Below are positions 1 to 8,116 of a stretch of 19,094 nucleotides of DNA, piece by piece. Origin of the DNA: Rhodospirillaceae bacterium (GTDB taxonomy: Bacteria; Pseudomonadota; Alphaproteobacteria; UBA8366; GCA-2717185); assembly GCA_028817685.1 (NCBI GenBank), contig JAPPPC010000414.1, positions 1-19,094 of the forward strand, written 5' to 3'. Position 1 is the first letter of the stretch; the number at the start of each line of letters is the position of its first letter. The position numbers and the translations under genes were made by a program. The notes beneath the pieces are model-generated. The model searched no databases, was not told the origin of the DNA, and worked only from the letters and a program-made list of their open reading frames with translations.

Positions 1-1
1 G

Positions 2-1663
2 GATACGGTGACCCTTCCCAAGGGCTATCGCTGGCATGTGGTGGCCCGCTGGGGCGATCCGCTCTGGTCGGACGGCGTCCCCTTCGACCCCAAAACGCGC
101 GGCACCGGCGCCAGCCAGGAACGCGCCATCGGCGACAACAATGACGGCATGGCCCTGTTCCGCGCCGGCGGCCGGAACATCCTGGCGGTCAACAACGAGT
201 ATGTGAATCTGGACATCATCTGTGGCAACCGCGCGTCGGGGAAGCCGGAAACCACGGACGATCTGCGCAAGACCAAGGCCGCGCACGGCGTGTCGGTGAT
301 GGAGATCGCGCAGGCGCACGGCCGCTGGACGGTCGTGACGGACTCCCCCTTCAACCGACGCATCACCGCGGATACCCCGATGGCGATCACCGGCCCGGCA
401 CGCGGTCACGAATGGCTGCGCACCGCAGCCGATCCCTACGGCACCCGCGCCAAGGGGACCTGGAACAATTGCGGCAACGGCCGCACGCCCTGGGGCACCT
501 ACCTGGCCTGCGAGGAAAACTTCAACGTCTATTTCGCCAGCAGCGACGACAGTTTCGAACGCCCCGCCGCGCTGCAACGCTACGGCATCCGCATGAAAGA
601 CAGGTATGGCTACGGCTGGGCCCGGGGCGACGAACGCTTCGACATCGCCAAACATCCGAACGAACCCAACCGCGCCGGCTATATCGTCGAGATCGATCCG
701 CTGCGGCCCGATTCCACGCCGAAGAAGCGCACCGCGCTAGGCCGCTTCAAGCATGAAAACGCAGAGCTGGTCATCGCCGAGAGCGGTCGGGTCGTGGTCT
801 ATATGGGCGATGATGAGCGCGGCGAGTTTCTCTACAGATTCGTCAGCGACGGCCTGTATGCCGAGGGCGGCGACAACAGCGATCTGCTGGACAGCGGGCG
901 CCTATTCGCCGCCAAGTTCGACGACGACATGACCGGCCGCTGGATCGAACTGACCCCCGCCGCCACCGGCATGAACAGCCAGGCGGAAATCTGCATCCAC
1001 ACGCGGCTGGCGGCCTCGGCCGTCGGTGCCACCACGATGGACCGGCCGGAATGGGTGGCGGCTCACCCCAAAAAAGCGGAAATCTATTGCGCGCTGACCA
1101 ACAACAAGCACCGCGGCAAGAAACCGAACAAGGGCGGCGACCCGACCCCGGTCGGCGGCCCGAACCCGCGCGCGGCCAACCGGTACGGCCAGATCGTCCG
1201 CTGGGCGCCTGACGGCGGGGATCATGAGAGTGACGGCTTCCGCTGGAATTTGTACGTGCTGGCAGGCAACCCGGCTGTGCATTCGGACGCCTATGCGGGG
1301 TCGAAAAACATCGACGCCGGCAACATGTTCAATTCGCCCGACGGGCTCGCCTTCGATGCGAACGGCCTGCTGTGGATCCAGACCGACGGCAACTACAAGA
1401 ACAAGGGCGACTTCGCCGGTATGGGCAACAATCAAATGCTGGTCGGCAACCCGGAGACCGGCGAGATCCGGCGCTTCCTGGTCGGCCCGCGCGAATGCGA
1501 GGTGACCGGCACCGCCTGGTCTGCGGACCGCAAGACCCTGTTCGTCGGCATCCAGCATCCGGGCGAACGGGGCGGCAGCAGCCACTTCCCCGACGGCGGC
1601 GACACGGTGCCGCGCTCCAGCATCGTGGCGATCACCCGGGACGACGGCGGCGAGATCGGGTGA
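2..1663 (+). CDS. PhoX-family (DUF839) alkaline phosphatase, 5'-truncated by window edge
   Basis: This is the C-terminal ~553 residues of a PhoX/DUF839 protein. The reading frame is open to the left edge, so the true start and any signal peptide lie outside the window. Family hallmarks counted from the GTG at position 8 are GDNNDGMALF (residues 42-51), VNNEYVN (61-67) and NNCGNGRTPWG followed by TYLACEENF (153-171), with a later DGLAFD propeller-type strand. Known PhoX enzymes are secreted or periplasmic, usually Tat-exported, Ca/Fe-dependent phosphomonoesterases that release phosphate from organic phosphate. Family proteins are commonly 600-700 residues, so about 50-150 residues are probably missing. 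The gene ends at TGA and converges on the phosphotransferase gene, with a palindromic repeat between them. Family assignment is secure; the actual substrate is inferred. No Pho box can be assessed because the upstream region is absent. Confidence 0.9.
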   Translation, partial: DTVTLPKGYRWHVVARWGDPLWSDGVPFDPKTRGTGASQERAIGDNNDGMALFRAGGRNILAVNNEYVNLDIICGNRASGKPETTDDLRKTKAAHGVSVMEIAQAHGRWTVVTDSPFNRRITADTPMAITGPARGHEWLRTAADPYGTRAKGTWNNCGNGRTPWGTYLACEENFNVYFASSDDSFERPAALQRYGIRMKDRYGYGWARGDERFDIAKHPNEPNRAGYIVEIDPLRPDSTPKKRTALGRFKHENAELVIAESGRVVVYMGDDERGEFLYRFVSDGLYAEGGDNSDLLDSGRLFAAKFDDDMTGRWIELTPAATGMNSQAEICIHTRLAASAVGATTMDRPEWVAAHPKKAEIYCALTNNKHRGKKPNKGGDPTPVGGPNPRAANRYGQIVRWAPDGGDHESDGFRWNLYVLAGNPAVHSDAYAGSKNIDAGNMFNSPDGLAFDANGLLWIQTDGNYKNKGDFAGMGNNQMLVGNPETGEIRRFLVGPRECEVTGTAWSADRKTLFVGIQHPGERGGSSHFPDGGDTVPRSSIVAITRDDGGEIG

Positions 1664-1672
1664 GGGTGCACG

Positions 1673-1779
1673 CCGTCATGTCGCCCCGGACTTCGATCCG
1701 GGGCCCAGCCCCTATGCCAAGGCAACCGTATCCCTGGGTCCCGGCTCTGCGACGCAAAGCGTCTTGGCCGGGACGACAC
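1673..1779. repeat. Intergenic palindromic (REP-like) repeat, copy 1, divergent variant
   Basis: The copy has the same architecture as the copies near 8.8 and 9.3 kb. It starts with CCCCGGA (1684-1690), loop cttcga and TCCGGGG (1697-1703), followed by CCCAGCC. It then has CTGGGTCCCGGC, with GTCCCGGC (1738-1745) pairing to GCCGGGAC (1767-1774) around an inner GACGC-AAA-GCGTC hairpin (1751-1763). The central part differs in sequence from the other two copies. It fills most of the gap between the convergent phosphatase and phosphotransferase genes, where its hairpins could also act as a bidirectional terminator; there is no U-tract, so that role is inference. Confidence 0.75.
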
Positions 1780-1843
1780 CATTTCGTTCTTGAATCATGA
1801 AAATTGCGCCAAGATTATGGAACCGGACCCACGCTGCGCGCGG

Positions 1844-2908
1844 TCAAAACACCCGGTCCTGCGCGACCTCGTGGCTGAATTCGAGCAAGCCCTCGGCGAG
1901 CGTACCGAATTCCATGAAGCGCGGATCGCCGGCGCCGCCCTCGCGGTAGCGGCGGTGCAGCTGCTGGAAGATGACGGCGACGCGGAACGTCGTCAGCACC
2001 CGGTACCATTTGAAGCCGGAGAGGTCGCGGCCCGTGCGGGTGGCGTAATCCTGCGCCACCGCCTCGCGGGTCGGGAAGCCGAACCCGCCGGTCGGCATCT
2101 GCTTCAGCTGCTGCATCGCGTCCGGGTCGCCGGCCTCGGTCCAGTAGCCCAGCATCGCGCCGAGATCGACCAAGGGGTCGCCGCGCGTCCCCATATCCCA
2201 ATCCAACACGGCGACCGGATCGAGACTGTCCGGGTCGAGCACGACATTGTCGAGCTTGAAGTCGTTATGCAGGAAGGCGGTCTCCGGTTCCGGCAGTTTG
2301 CGGTCGACCGCAAGCCAGGCCTCGATCTCGTCCAGAACGGCCGGCGGCTCCCCGTCCCAAGCCAGGCGCGCCCGCTTGAACCAGCCCGCCGCGGTGCGCT
2401 CGCGGAAGCCTTCCGGCCGGCCGAGATCGTCAAGCCCGACCGCCACCGGATCGACCTGGTGCAGATCGTGCAGCAAGGTGACCAGCGAACTCCCGATCTG
2501 GATGCCCGGCGCACCGCGCGCCGCGACATCGGCCGGCATCTCGCCGCCGATGACCAGGCCGGGCCGGTATTCCATGATGAAGAAAGGGGCGCCCAGCACC
2601 GCCTCATCATCGCAGAACAGCAGGCACTTCGGCGCCAGCGGAAACTCCCGCCACAGCCCGCTCAGGATCTTGCTCTCGCGGCCCATATCGTTGGCGCCCC
2701 GTGGCACCGGGCCGGTCGGCGGACGGCGCAGCACGCGCAGCGCGCCATCCATCTCCAGCAGGTAGTTGATGTTGCCGAAACCGGACGCGAATTGCCGCGG
2801 CGGCTCGGACCCGGTCAGGCTGTGGCCGTGCTGCCGGAGGTGCCGGTCGAGCGCGTCCCAGTCCTGCTTGACCTCGTCCTCGCGCGATTTGAAGGCAGGG
2901 CCGCCCAC
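1844..2908 (-). CDS. APH-like phosphotransferase family protein
   Basis: The protein is about 354 residues with a kinase-like APH fold (PF01636, ACAD10-type 'phosphotransferase family protein'). Numbering from the GTG at 2908, it shows an N-lobe start FASGFGNINYLLE (40-52), a hinge-like FFIMEY (109-114), the catalytic-loop Brenner-type motif HNDFKLDN (214-221) and the metal-binding DWD (236-238). These kinases phosphorylate small hydroxylated substrates; the substrate here is unknown, and real aminoglycoside resistance is unlikely. Start choice: an ATG at 2971 would overlap the upstream amidase by 56 bp and add residues unlike the family. The GTG at 2908 lies 8 bp after the amidase stop, suggesting translational coupling, though its Shine-Dalgarno sequence is weak. 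It is the last gene of the DUF4089-amidase-kinase group. Confidence 0.82.
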   Translation of the reverse strand: MGGPAFKSREDEVKQDWDALDRHLRQHGHSLTGSEPPRQFASGFGNINYLLEMDGALRVLRRPPTGPVPRGANDMGRESKILSGLWREFPLAPKCLLFCDDEAVLGAPFFIMEYRPGLVIGGEMPADVAARGAPGIQIGSSLVTLLHDLHQVDPVAVGLDDLGRPEGFRERTAAGWFKRARLAWDGEPPAVLDEIEAWLAVDRKLPEPETAFLHNDFKLDNVVLDPDSLDPVAVLDWDMGTRGDPLVDLGAMLGYWTEAGDPDAMQQLKQMPTGGFGFPTREAVAQDYATRTGRDLSGFKWYRVLTTFRVAVIFQQLHRRYREGGAGDPRFMEFGTLAEGLLEFSHEVAQDRVF

Positions 2909-2915
2909 CGGAACG

Positions 2916-4319
2916 TCAGGCCGCCATCGGCGGACGGCGTTCGGTCCAGTCGGTCGCCTGCTCGTAGGCATGCGCGACCTGATAGATCACCGCCTCGTCG
3001 AAGGGCTTGCCGACGATCTGCATCGAAAGCGGCAGGCCGCTGCTCGAGAAACCGGTCGGCACCGCCATCGCCGGTGCGCCCAGCACGTTGAAAGGCGCAC
3101 GTGCCTGGCGGCCATAGGTCCGCTCGGTCTCTTCCACGTCTTCGATCTCGCAGGCCGGCTCCATACTCGAGACGGTGATGGCGACATCGAAATCCCGCAT
3201 CGCCTCGTTGTAGGCGCGCACGAGCTGCCCCTTGACCCGGGTGGCATTGACATAGTCCGCGGCGCGGATGAAGGCGCCGCCCATGATCCGCTGGCGGGCG
3301 AGCTCGCCGTAATCCTCCGGCCGTTCCTGGAACCATTTCTCGTGGATCGCGTAGGCTTCCGGCAGCAGGATCACCCGGTTCGTCGCCGCGTAATGGTCGA
3401 GCGGCGCCAGGGTCATGTCGCGAACCTCCGCCCCCAGCCCACGCAGCACGTCGAGCGCATCCTCGATGCCCTTGGCCATCTCCGGATCGGCCTGCATGTC
3501 GGTCTCGAAGAAATGCCGGATCACACCGATCCGCATGCCCTTGACGCCCTTGCCGAGGCCCGCCGTGAAATCCGGCTTGTCGACCGGCGCGCTGCCTGGA
3601 TCCTGCGGGTCGTGCCCGGCGATGATGTTGAGCAGGATCGCATTGTCCTCGACCGTGCGGGTCATCGGTCCGACATGGTCGAGGGTAAAGGAGAGCGGGA
3701 AGACGCCACGGCGGCTGACCCTTCCATAGGTCGCCTTCATACCGACCAGGCCGCACATGGAGGCCGGGTTGCGCACCGAGCCACCCGTATCCGTGCCGAT
3801 CGCCGCCGGCACGAAGCCGGCCGCCAGGGCCGCGCCCGATCCGCTCGACGAACCGCCGGTGAAGTGATCCCGGTTCCACGGGTTGCGCGCCGGCGGCCAG
3901 GGCAGATCAAACGAGGGGCCGCCGATCGCGAATTCATGCGTCGCCGTCTTGCCCAGCAGCACCGCCCCGGCCTTCTTGAACCGGTCGGTCACGTCGGCGT
4001 CCGTTTCCGGCAGGCTGTTGCGCTGCATGACCTGGGAGTGGCAGGTCGTCGGCATGCCGGCGGCATCGACGATGTCCTTCAGCGCATAGGGCACGCCGTG
4101 CAGCGGGCCGCGCCAATTGCCGGCCATGATCTCGCTTTCGGCCGCGCGCGCCTCGTCCAGCGCCATGTCAGCGGAGACATGCAGGAAGGAGTTGTAGGCA
4201 CCGTCATGCGCCGAAATCCGGTCGAGCAGGGACTGCGCGTATTCGACGGGAGAGATCTCTTTGCCGTTCAGCAGTTTTGCCGCTTCGGCGATGGTCAGAA
4301 AGGCGAAGTCGGTCATCAC
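2916..4319 (-). CDS. Amidase-signature enzyme (AtzE/GatA-like)
   Basis: A 467-residue amidase-signature (AS) family hydrolase, near the usual length. The Ser-cisSer-Lys triad is visible: Lys81 in ALKDI, cis-Ser157 in GGSSSGS and nucleophile Ser181 in GTDTGGSVRNPA. The 24-residue Ser-Ser spacing matches characterised family members. It hydrolyses an amide bond to a carboxylate and ammonia in the cytoplasm. It begins within the stop codon of the upstream DUF4089 gene (an ATGA overlap at 4316-4319), so the two are almost certainly co-expressed. The arrangement matches the AtzG-AtzE pair, in which the small protein is a GatC-like partner and the amidase acts on 1-carboxybiuret. Which amide this one cleaves is not evident, as no cyanuric acid hydrolase or allophanate hydrolase is in the window. 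Other options are an aryl- or acyl-amide hydrolase. Confident on family, not on substrate. Confidence 0.92.
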   Translation of the reverse strand: MMTDFAFLTIAEAAKLLNGKEISPVEYAQSLLDRISAHDGAYNSFLHVSADMALDEARAAESEIMAGNWRGPLHGVPYALKDIVDAAGMPTTCHSQVMQRNSLPETDADVTDRFKKAGAVLLGKTATHEFAIGGPSFDLPWPPARNPWNRDHFTGGSSSGSGAALAAGFVPAAIGTDTGGSVRNPASMCGLVGMKATYGRVSRRGVFPLSFTLDHVGPMTRTVEDNAILLNIIAGHDPQDPGSAPVDKPDFTAGLGKGVKGMRIGVIRHFFETDMQADPEMAKGIEDALDVLRGLGAEVRDMTLAPLDHYAATNRVILLPEAYAIHEKWFQERPEDYGELARQRIMGGAFIRAADYVNATRVKGQLVRAYNEAMRDFDVAITVSSMEPACEIEDVEETERTYGRQARAPFNVLGAPAMAVPTGFSSSGLPLSMQIVGKPFDEAVIYQVAHAYEQATDWTERRPPMAA

Positions 4320-4507
4320 TCACCTCCCCCGGCGCGATAGACATGCGCCGGTTCGTCCGCCGGCGCGACATCGATCGTCAAGCGGCTGCGCAGCGACTGC
4401 GCGAAGTTGAACGCGCGGGCCACATCGTCCGGATAGCGCTCCGCCATCCTGTCGAGCCCCGCGGCGTGGGCCGCCTCCAAGGCTTTCTTGTTGTCGGTGT
4501 CGCTCAT
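4316..4507 (-). CDS. DUF4089 / AtzG-like small amidase partner subunit
   Basis: A 63-residue protein with a helical region ALEAAHAAGLDRMAERYPDD, then VARAFNFAQSLRSRL and a short proline/alanine tail. This is the pattern of DUF4089 proteins, including AtzG. AtzG is a GatC-like subunit that wraps the amidase AtzE and is needed for its stability and activity (known for the cyanurate pathway). Here the stop overlaps the amidase start by four bases, supporting a stoichiometric complex. The start ATG follows a strong GGGAGG with 5-6 bases of spacing on the minus strand, so the start is well supported. A 61-bp gap separates it from the methyltransferase upstream. Assignment rests on length, composition and gene pairing. 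Confidence 0.82.
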   Translation of the reverse strand: MSDTDNKKALEAAHAAGLDRMAERYPDDVARAFNFAQSLRSRLTIDVAPADEPAHVYRAGGGE

Positions 4508-4568
4508 GCGCCCCTCCCTGGATCACTAATTTTTGGTAGGCGATGAAGCCATTCGGCCTCGGCGCTTG

Positions 4569-5234
4569 TCAAGCGAGGGCGAAGCGCGCGGCGTAGGCTC
4601 CCGCCATAACGGGCCACCGGTCGAGCAGCCTGCCGCGGCCGCCATAGGGCAGCGCCGCGCACGCCTCGAGCCGCAGGCCCGCACCCCGCGCCATTCCGGC
4701 CAGCGCCCGGGGCGTCAGATGGTTCAGCGGCACATCGTATCGCGGCCCGAACCAGCGCGACCGCAAAACGCCCGGGTTGCAGGGGTGGGGCATGATCACG
4801 ACGAGGCGGCCCGCCCCATCCAACAAGCCCGCAGCCGTGGCGAGCGCCGCCGCCTGGTCCGTCGCGTGTTCCAGCGATCCGACGAACAGCGCGAGCTGAA
4901 AGCGCCCTAACGCCTCGGCCGATGCGGTCGCGCTGTCGCCAACGTGAAAGGCGAGGTTCGTTTCGTCACCGAGAGCGGCCGTATTCTCCTGCGCCTGCGC
5001 CACCATCGCCGGAGAGATGTCGAGGCCGACACCGCTTGCGATATGGTCCGCCAAATCGATGAGCTGCCACCCGGTGCCGCATCCCAGATCTATGACGCGC
5101 GGCCGGCCCAGCGCGGCGCAGAGCCCGCGCAGATAGGCGGCGCGGTCGGATTGCGGGCCGTGCGCCGCATCCCAACCCGGCGCGTGGCGGTCGAAGAAAG
5201 CGGCGACGCCGTAGGGTTTCGGCGTATCGCTCAA
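4569..5234 (-). CDS. Class I SAM-dependent methyltransferase
   Basis: A 221-residue Rossmann-fold methyltransferase. Motif I is VIDLGCGTG (residues 47-55), followed by the acidic strand-2 end GVGLDIS and a post-I helix. The LFVGSLEHA stretch resembles motif II/III of the Methyltransf_11/25 group. A C-terminal region with PHPCNPG and RSRWFGPRYD is probably the substrate cap. The acceptor substrate cannot be told from sequence. Start: the first codon is TTG, whose last bases overlap the TGA of the regulator upstream (5231-5234). The start-like MSDTPKPYG and the tight coupling make this the best candidate, with no nearby ATG or GTG in frame. It is downstream of the PAS-LuxR regulator in the same transcription direction. 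Confidence 0.85.
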   Translation of the reverse strand: MSDTPKPYGVAAFFDRHAPGWDAAHGPQSDRAAYLRGLCAALGRPRVIDLGCGTGWQLIDLADHIASGVGLDISPAMVAQAQENTAALGDETNLAFHVGDSATASAEALGRFQLALFVGSLEHATDQAAALATAAGLLDGAGRLVVIMPHPCNPGVLRSRWFGPRYDVPLNHLTPRALAGMARGAGLRLEACAALPYGGRGRLLDRWPVMAGAYAARFALA

Positions 5235-6763
5235 TCGGGGCTGATCGACGCCGGTCCGCTGAGCAGCAGCCGGATCAGACCGGACTGCCGTTCGGTCGTC
5301 GTCTTGGAGAAGATCCGTTTCACATGGGTCCGTACGGTGTGCTGACTGACCGACAATTCGTCGGCCGCGTCGGCAAGGCTGAGATCCTGCGCCAGGAGGG
5401 AGGCCAGCCGGGCCTCGGCCCGCGTCAGCCCGTACAGTTTGCTGAGCCGGTCTTCGTCGAATTCCGGATGGGTTTCCGGATCGCCGATGAAGAGCAGCGC
5501 CGCCGGGCGATCCTTGTCGAAATAGTGCGATCCGGTGCGCAACGAGGTGATCACCAGCGAGAGCGGCCGGTCGCCAGAAGGCCGTTCCAGCGCGATCGCG
5601 CCGGTATCGTCTTCCTTGCCGTCCTTCCGCCGGCGGCCGGCGCGCCAGATGATGTCGCGGACCTTGACCAGCTGACCGTCCACTTCGCCCTGCAGCCCAT
5701 CGCGGCCGAGCGACAGCCCGTCATCGGCGTCGAGGATCGCCTGCGCCGCCCGGTTCGACCGGATCGGCCGCGCGAAGGCATCGACGACGATGACGCCGAG
5801 CGGCAGCCGGTTCAGCGCGTCGTCCAGCGCCAGATTTTCCATCTGCAGCTTGGCCATCAAACTATTGTCGCTCGACAGAACCAGGAAGACCGCATTGCGA
5901 ATCCGGCTCGGCATGTCGGTGAACAATTCCGGGTCGGCGCGGTTTTCCAGATGGGTGCTGTAGACGCGCCGCGCGGTCTTGTCCTCGATCACCCACAACA
6001 GACGGTCGATCCCGCCATCCTGCGCCGGGATCGGCGTGATGTGCTCGGCCGCCCAAAACAGCGCGCCGTTCTTCCGCCGGTAATGGGTTTCGCCGAACCA
6101 CTCATTGCCTTCGTTCACATGCTCGAGTTTCTTTTCCCGCTCGTCCTTTTTCATGTCGACGAGGTTCCAGGGCGAAATGCGTTTCAGCTCCTCGAGATTG
6201 TAGCCGGTCGCTTCCTGGAACTTTTCGTTCGCATATTCGATCTCGCCTTCCGCGTTCGCGATCATCACGAGGACGAGGCTTTGCTCCAGCGACTCGAACA
6301 GTTTTTCGAATTCCGCATCCGCCCTGGGATGCCGGGTGACATCCTCGGCGATACCCTGCATGCCCCGGAACGCGCCCGTATCCTGGTCGTAGACCGGCAG
6401 GCCGCTGACCAGGAACAGCCGTTTCTGCCCCTCGCGGTCGGGAACCTCGAAGAAGACGTCGCGGAAGGTGGATTGGCTTTCGCCGCCGGCCGGAAAATCC
6501 TCAAGGGTCACGAAGGAACCGATATCCCGCAGCCGCCGGCCGATAAGTTCCTGCGGATGCAGGCCCAGCATGTCGAACACCCGGTACGACACGTCGGTCA
6601 GCCGGAACTCGGCATCCGTTTCCCAGATCCAGGCGGAAACCAGCCGTCCCAAATTATACAGGCGATGTTCGGCCGCCGCGGCCTTGCCTATCGCCGTTGC
6701 CGCGATCGCTTTATCGTCAGTCACCGATTTCAACTCGCTTGTGCGCCGCTTCGCTTCCGCCAT
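5231..6763 (-). CDS. Triple-PAS domain LuxR-family transcriptional regulator
   Basis: A 510-residue cytoplasmic regulator with no membrane segment. PAS1 is about residues 40-147, ending in the PAC-like FRGMQGIAEDVT. PAS2 is about 155-268, with EIEYANEKFQEATGY and the PAC-like RRKNGALFWAAEHITPI. A third, weaker PAS-like region spans 312-428 (LPLGVIVVDAFARPIRSNRAAQ). A LuxR-type HTH occupies about 440-503: LTRAEARLASLLAQDLSLADAADEL, then the recognition helix region SQHTVRTHVKRIF. PAS domains sense ligands, redox or light; no cofactor residue is decisive (the FMN-binding Cys of LOV domains, NCRFL, is absent). It starts 11 bp after the DUF2336 stop and its own stop overlaps the methyltransferase start, so the three genes are probably one unit. 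Its targets are unknown; its own operon is one candidate. Confidence 0.88.
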   Translation of the reverse strand: MAEAKRRTSELKSVTDDKAIAATAIGKAAAAEHRLYNLGRLVSAWIWETDAEFRLTDVSYRVFDMLGLHPQELIGRRLRDIGSFVTLEDFPAGGESQSTFRDVFFEVPDREGQKRLFLVSGLPVYDQDTGAFRGMQGIAEDVTRHPRADAEFEKLFESLEQSLVLVMIANAEGEIEYANEKFQEATGYNLEELKRISPWNLVDMKKDEREKKLEHVNEGNEWFGETHYRRKNGALFWAAEHITPIPAQDGGIDRLLWVIEDKTARRVYSTHLENRADPELFTDMPSRIRNAVFLVLSSDNSLMAKLQMENLALDDALNRLPLGVIVVDAFARPIRSNRAAQAILDADDGLSLGRDGLQGEVDGQLVKVRDIIWRAGRRRKDGKEDDTGAIALERPSGDRPLSLVITSLRTGSHYFDKDRPAALLFIGDPETHPEFDEDRLSKLYGLTRAEARLASLLAQDLSLADAADELSVSQHTVRTHVKRIFSKTTTERQSGLIRLLLSGPASISPD

Positions 6764-6774
6764 TCAGCCCGCCC

Positions 6775-7877
6775 TCAGCGCTTCAGCGCGCTCATCGCAG
6801 CGTTGTTCGCCTGCCAACGTCGAACCGTTTCCATCGCCTTGTCGCGCGAGGTCTTGTTGTAGATCGCAATACAGGCCCGTGTTTCCTTGCGCAGCGCTTC
6901 CTCGTCCGCGCCCTTCTTGCTCCGCGTCAGGGCGAAGATCGACGCGAAGATCGCCTTGCCGATCCCGGCCGCCTTGCAGGTAATGGCCAAGGCGTTGCCG
7001 CCATGTTCGAACAGCATGCGCCGGACGAATGTTTCGTCGAGCCCGGTGAAATTCGTGAACAAGGCGATGAACAGCGCGACCTTGCCTTCCCGCAGGACGC
7101 CGAGCATCATCTCCGGCGTCATCTTGCCGATCGCTTCGAGGTTCTCGGCGAGTTGCTGCGTCTTGGACAGTTCGCGCGCGTCATATGCCGCCGCCTGCAC
7201 CTCGCGCGCGGTCGCCCGTTCCAGCAGGCTGTCGACCGTGCCGGAATCCAGATCCCAATCATCGACGATATATTGCCGCAGGGCCGAGGAGACCCAGGCG
7301 AACATTTTCGTGACGAGTTCCGGGTCGAGCTCGCGGCGGTGCAGGATCGGTTCCTGGAACGAATCGATGCGCTTCGACTGTTCGACCAGATGCTCCATCG
7401 TGCTGCGGGAGATCTTGGCGTCCGTGTTCTTCAGCAGCGACCGGATGACGTTTTCGTTGCCGGTTTCCACCAGCGCGTCCGAGACCGATTCGTTGATAGA
7501 GCTGCGGATGGTGATGGCGAGCTGATGCTCCTGCGTGCGGTGACGCACGACCTCGATCAGATCCTCATCCTGCAGAACGCCGCTGTTGGTCAGCACCGGA
7601 TAGGCGATCTCGATATCGTCATTCGCCAGCAGACGGATCAGGTCGCGCGGCGCATCGGGCAGTTCCGCCAGGCAGGCGCTGACCGTGCGGCGCACCGACA
7701 TTTCCGTCTCGTGGACCAAATGGCCCAGAATGTCGAACATCAGGCCGCGCTCGCGATCGGACAGCGTCGACCCTTCGCCATCGGACAGGGCGCCGATCGC
7801 TTCGACCAGCGCTTTCCGCCCATCCGGCGATTTGTCCCGCGCCAACGCGAATAGCGCGTCCCCCCCAATTCGGTCAT
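6775..7877 (-). CDS. DUF2336 domain-containing protein (likely frameshifted near the start)
   Basis: The uninterrupted frame runs from a TTG at 7845 and gives 356 residues. It matches DUF2336, an all-helical, HEAT-like alphaproteobacterial family of unknown function, in segments such as ARDKSPDGRKAL, SDRERGLMFDILGHLVHETEMSVRR and RSSINESVSDALVETGN. Family N termini usually read like 'M..L..ALARDKS', and that sequence continues in frame upstream (GGDALFALARDKS) but without ATG or GTG. A good start (AAAGG, 6 bases, ATG ACC GAA TTG at 7877) lies one frame off, separated by a run of seven C (seven G on the coding strand) at 7860-7866. One extra G or two fewer would join them. I therefore place the probable start at 7877. 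Alternatives are a genuine TTG start at 7845, or a slippery or phase-variable tract. It heads the operon with the PAS-LuxR gene. Confidence 0.8.
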
Positions 7878-8116
7878 TACTTGCCTTTCAAGGTCGAGCG
7901 TTCTGCCTACAGCCCCTTCGGCACGCAAACGCGTGATACTTAATTCCCATTAATACTATAGCATAAGGTTAAAATTTCGTTTTCATTTCTCCCGCGGCGT
8001 CCTGTGATTGCGGTAGATGGCGCAACTAAAGTAATTAAGCCTGCAGCATCTTAACGCCGTTCGTCGGCACCCTGTCTCCGCACCAAAGCGGAGCAACGCA
8101 TCACTGGGAGAATTCC
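7878..8116. promoter_or_regulatory. Divergent intergenic region with AT-rich core
   Basis: These 239 bases separate the divergent DUF2336 operon and the second methyltransferase gene. The stretch 7935-8040 is markedly AT-rich compared with the surrounding GC-rich sequence (for example taattcccattaatactata), as expected for two promoters, but I see no convincing -35/-10 pair on either strand. A small hairpin, CTCCGC (8076-8081) with GCGGAG (8088-8093), lies in the leader just before the GGGAG ribosome-binding site (8107-8110 region) of the methyltransferase. The promoter role is inferred from position and composition. Confidence 0.5.

Noticed and set aside
1844..2971. Phosphotransferase as a true aminoglycoside-resistance enzyme
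   Set aside because: It has the APH fold motifs, but the sequence resembles the broad ACAD10-type kinase group and the context is metabolic, so resistance is not supported.
1790..4340. Two long plus-strand open frames (about 430 and 520 codons) antisense to the phosphotransferase and amidase genes
   Set aside because: They are His/Arg/Ala-rich, with no recognisable motif and no ribosome-binding site, and mirror the codon-position GC bias of two clearly identified minus-strand enzymes.
5324..7854. Plus-strand open frames of about 510 and 385 codons antisense to the PAS-LuxR and DUF2336 genes
   Set aside because: The minus strand encodes complete PAS and HTH domains and a DUF2336 domain. The antisense products are low-complexity and motif-free.
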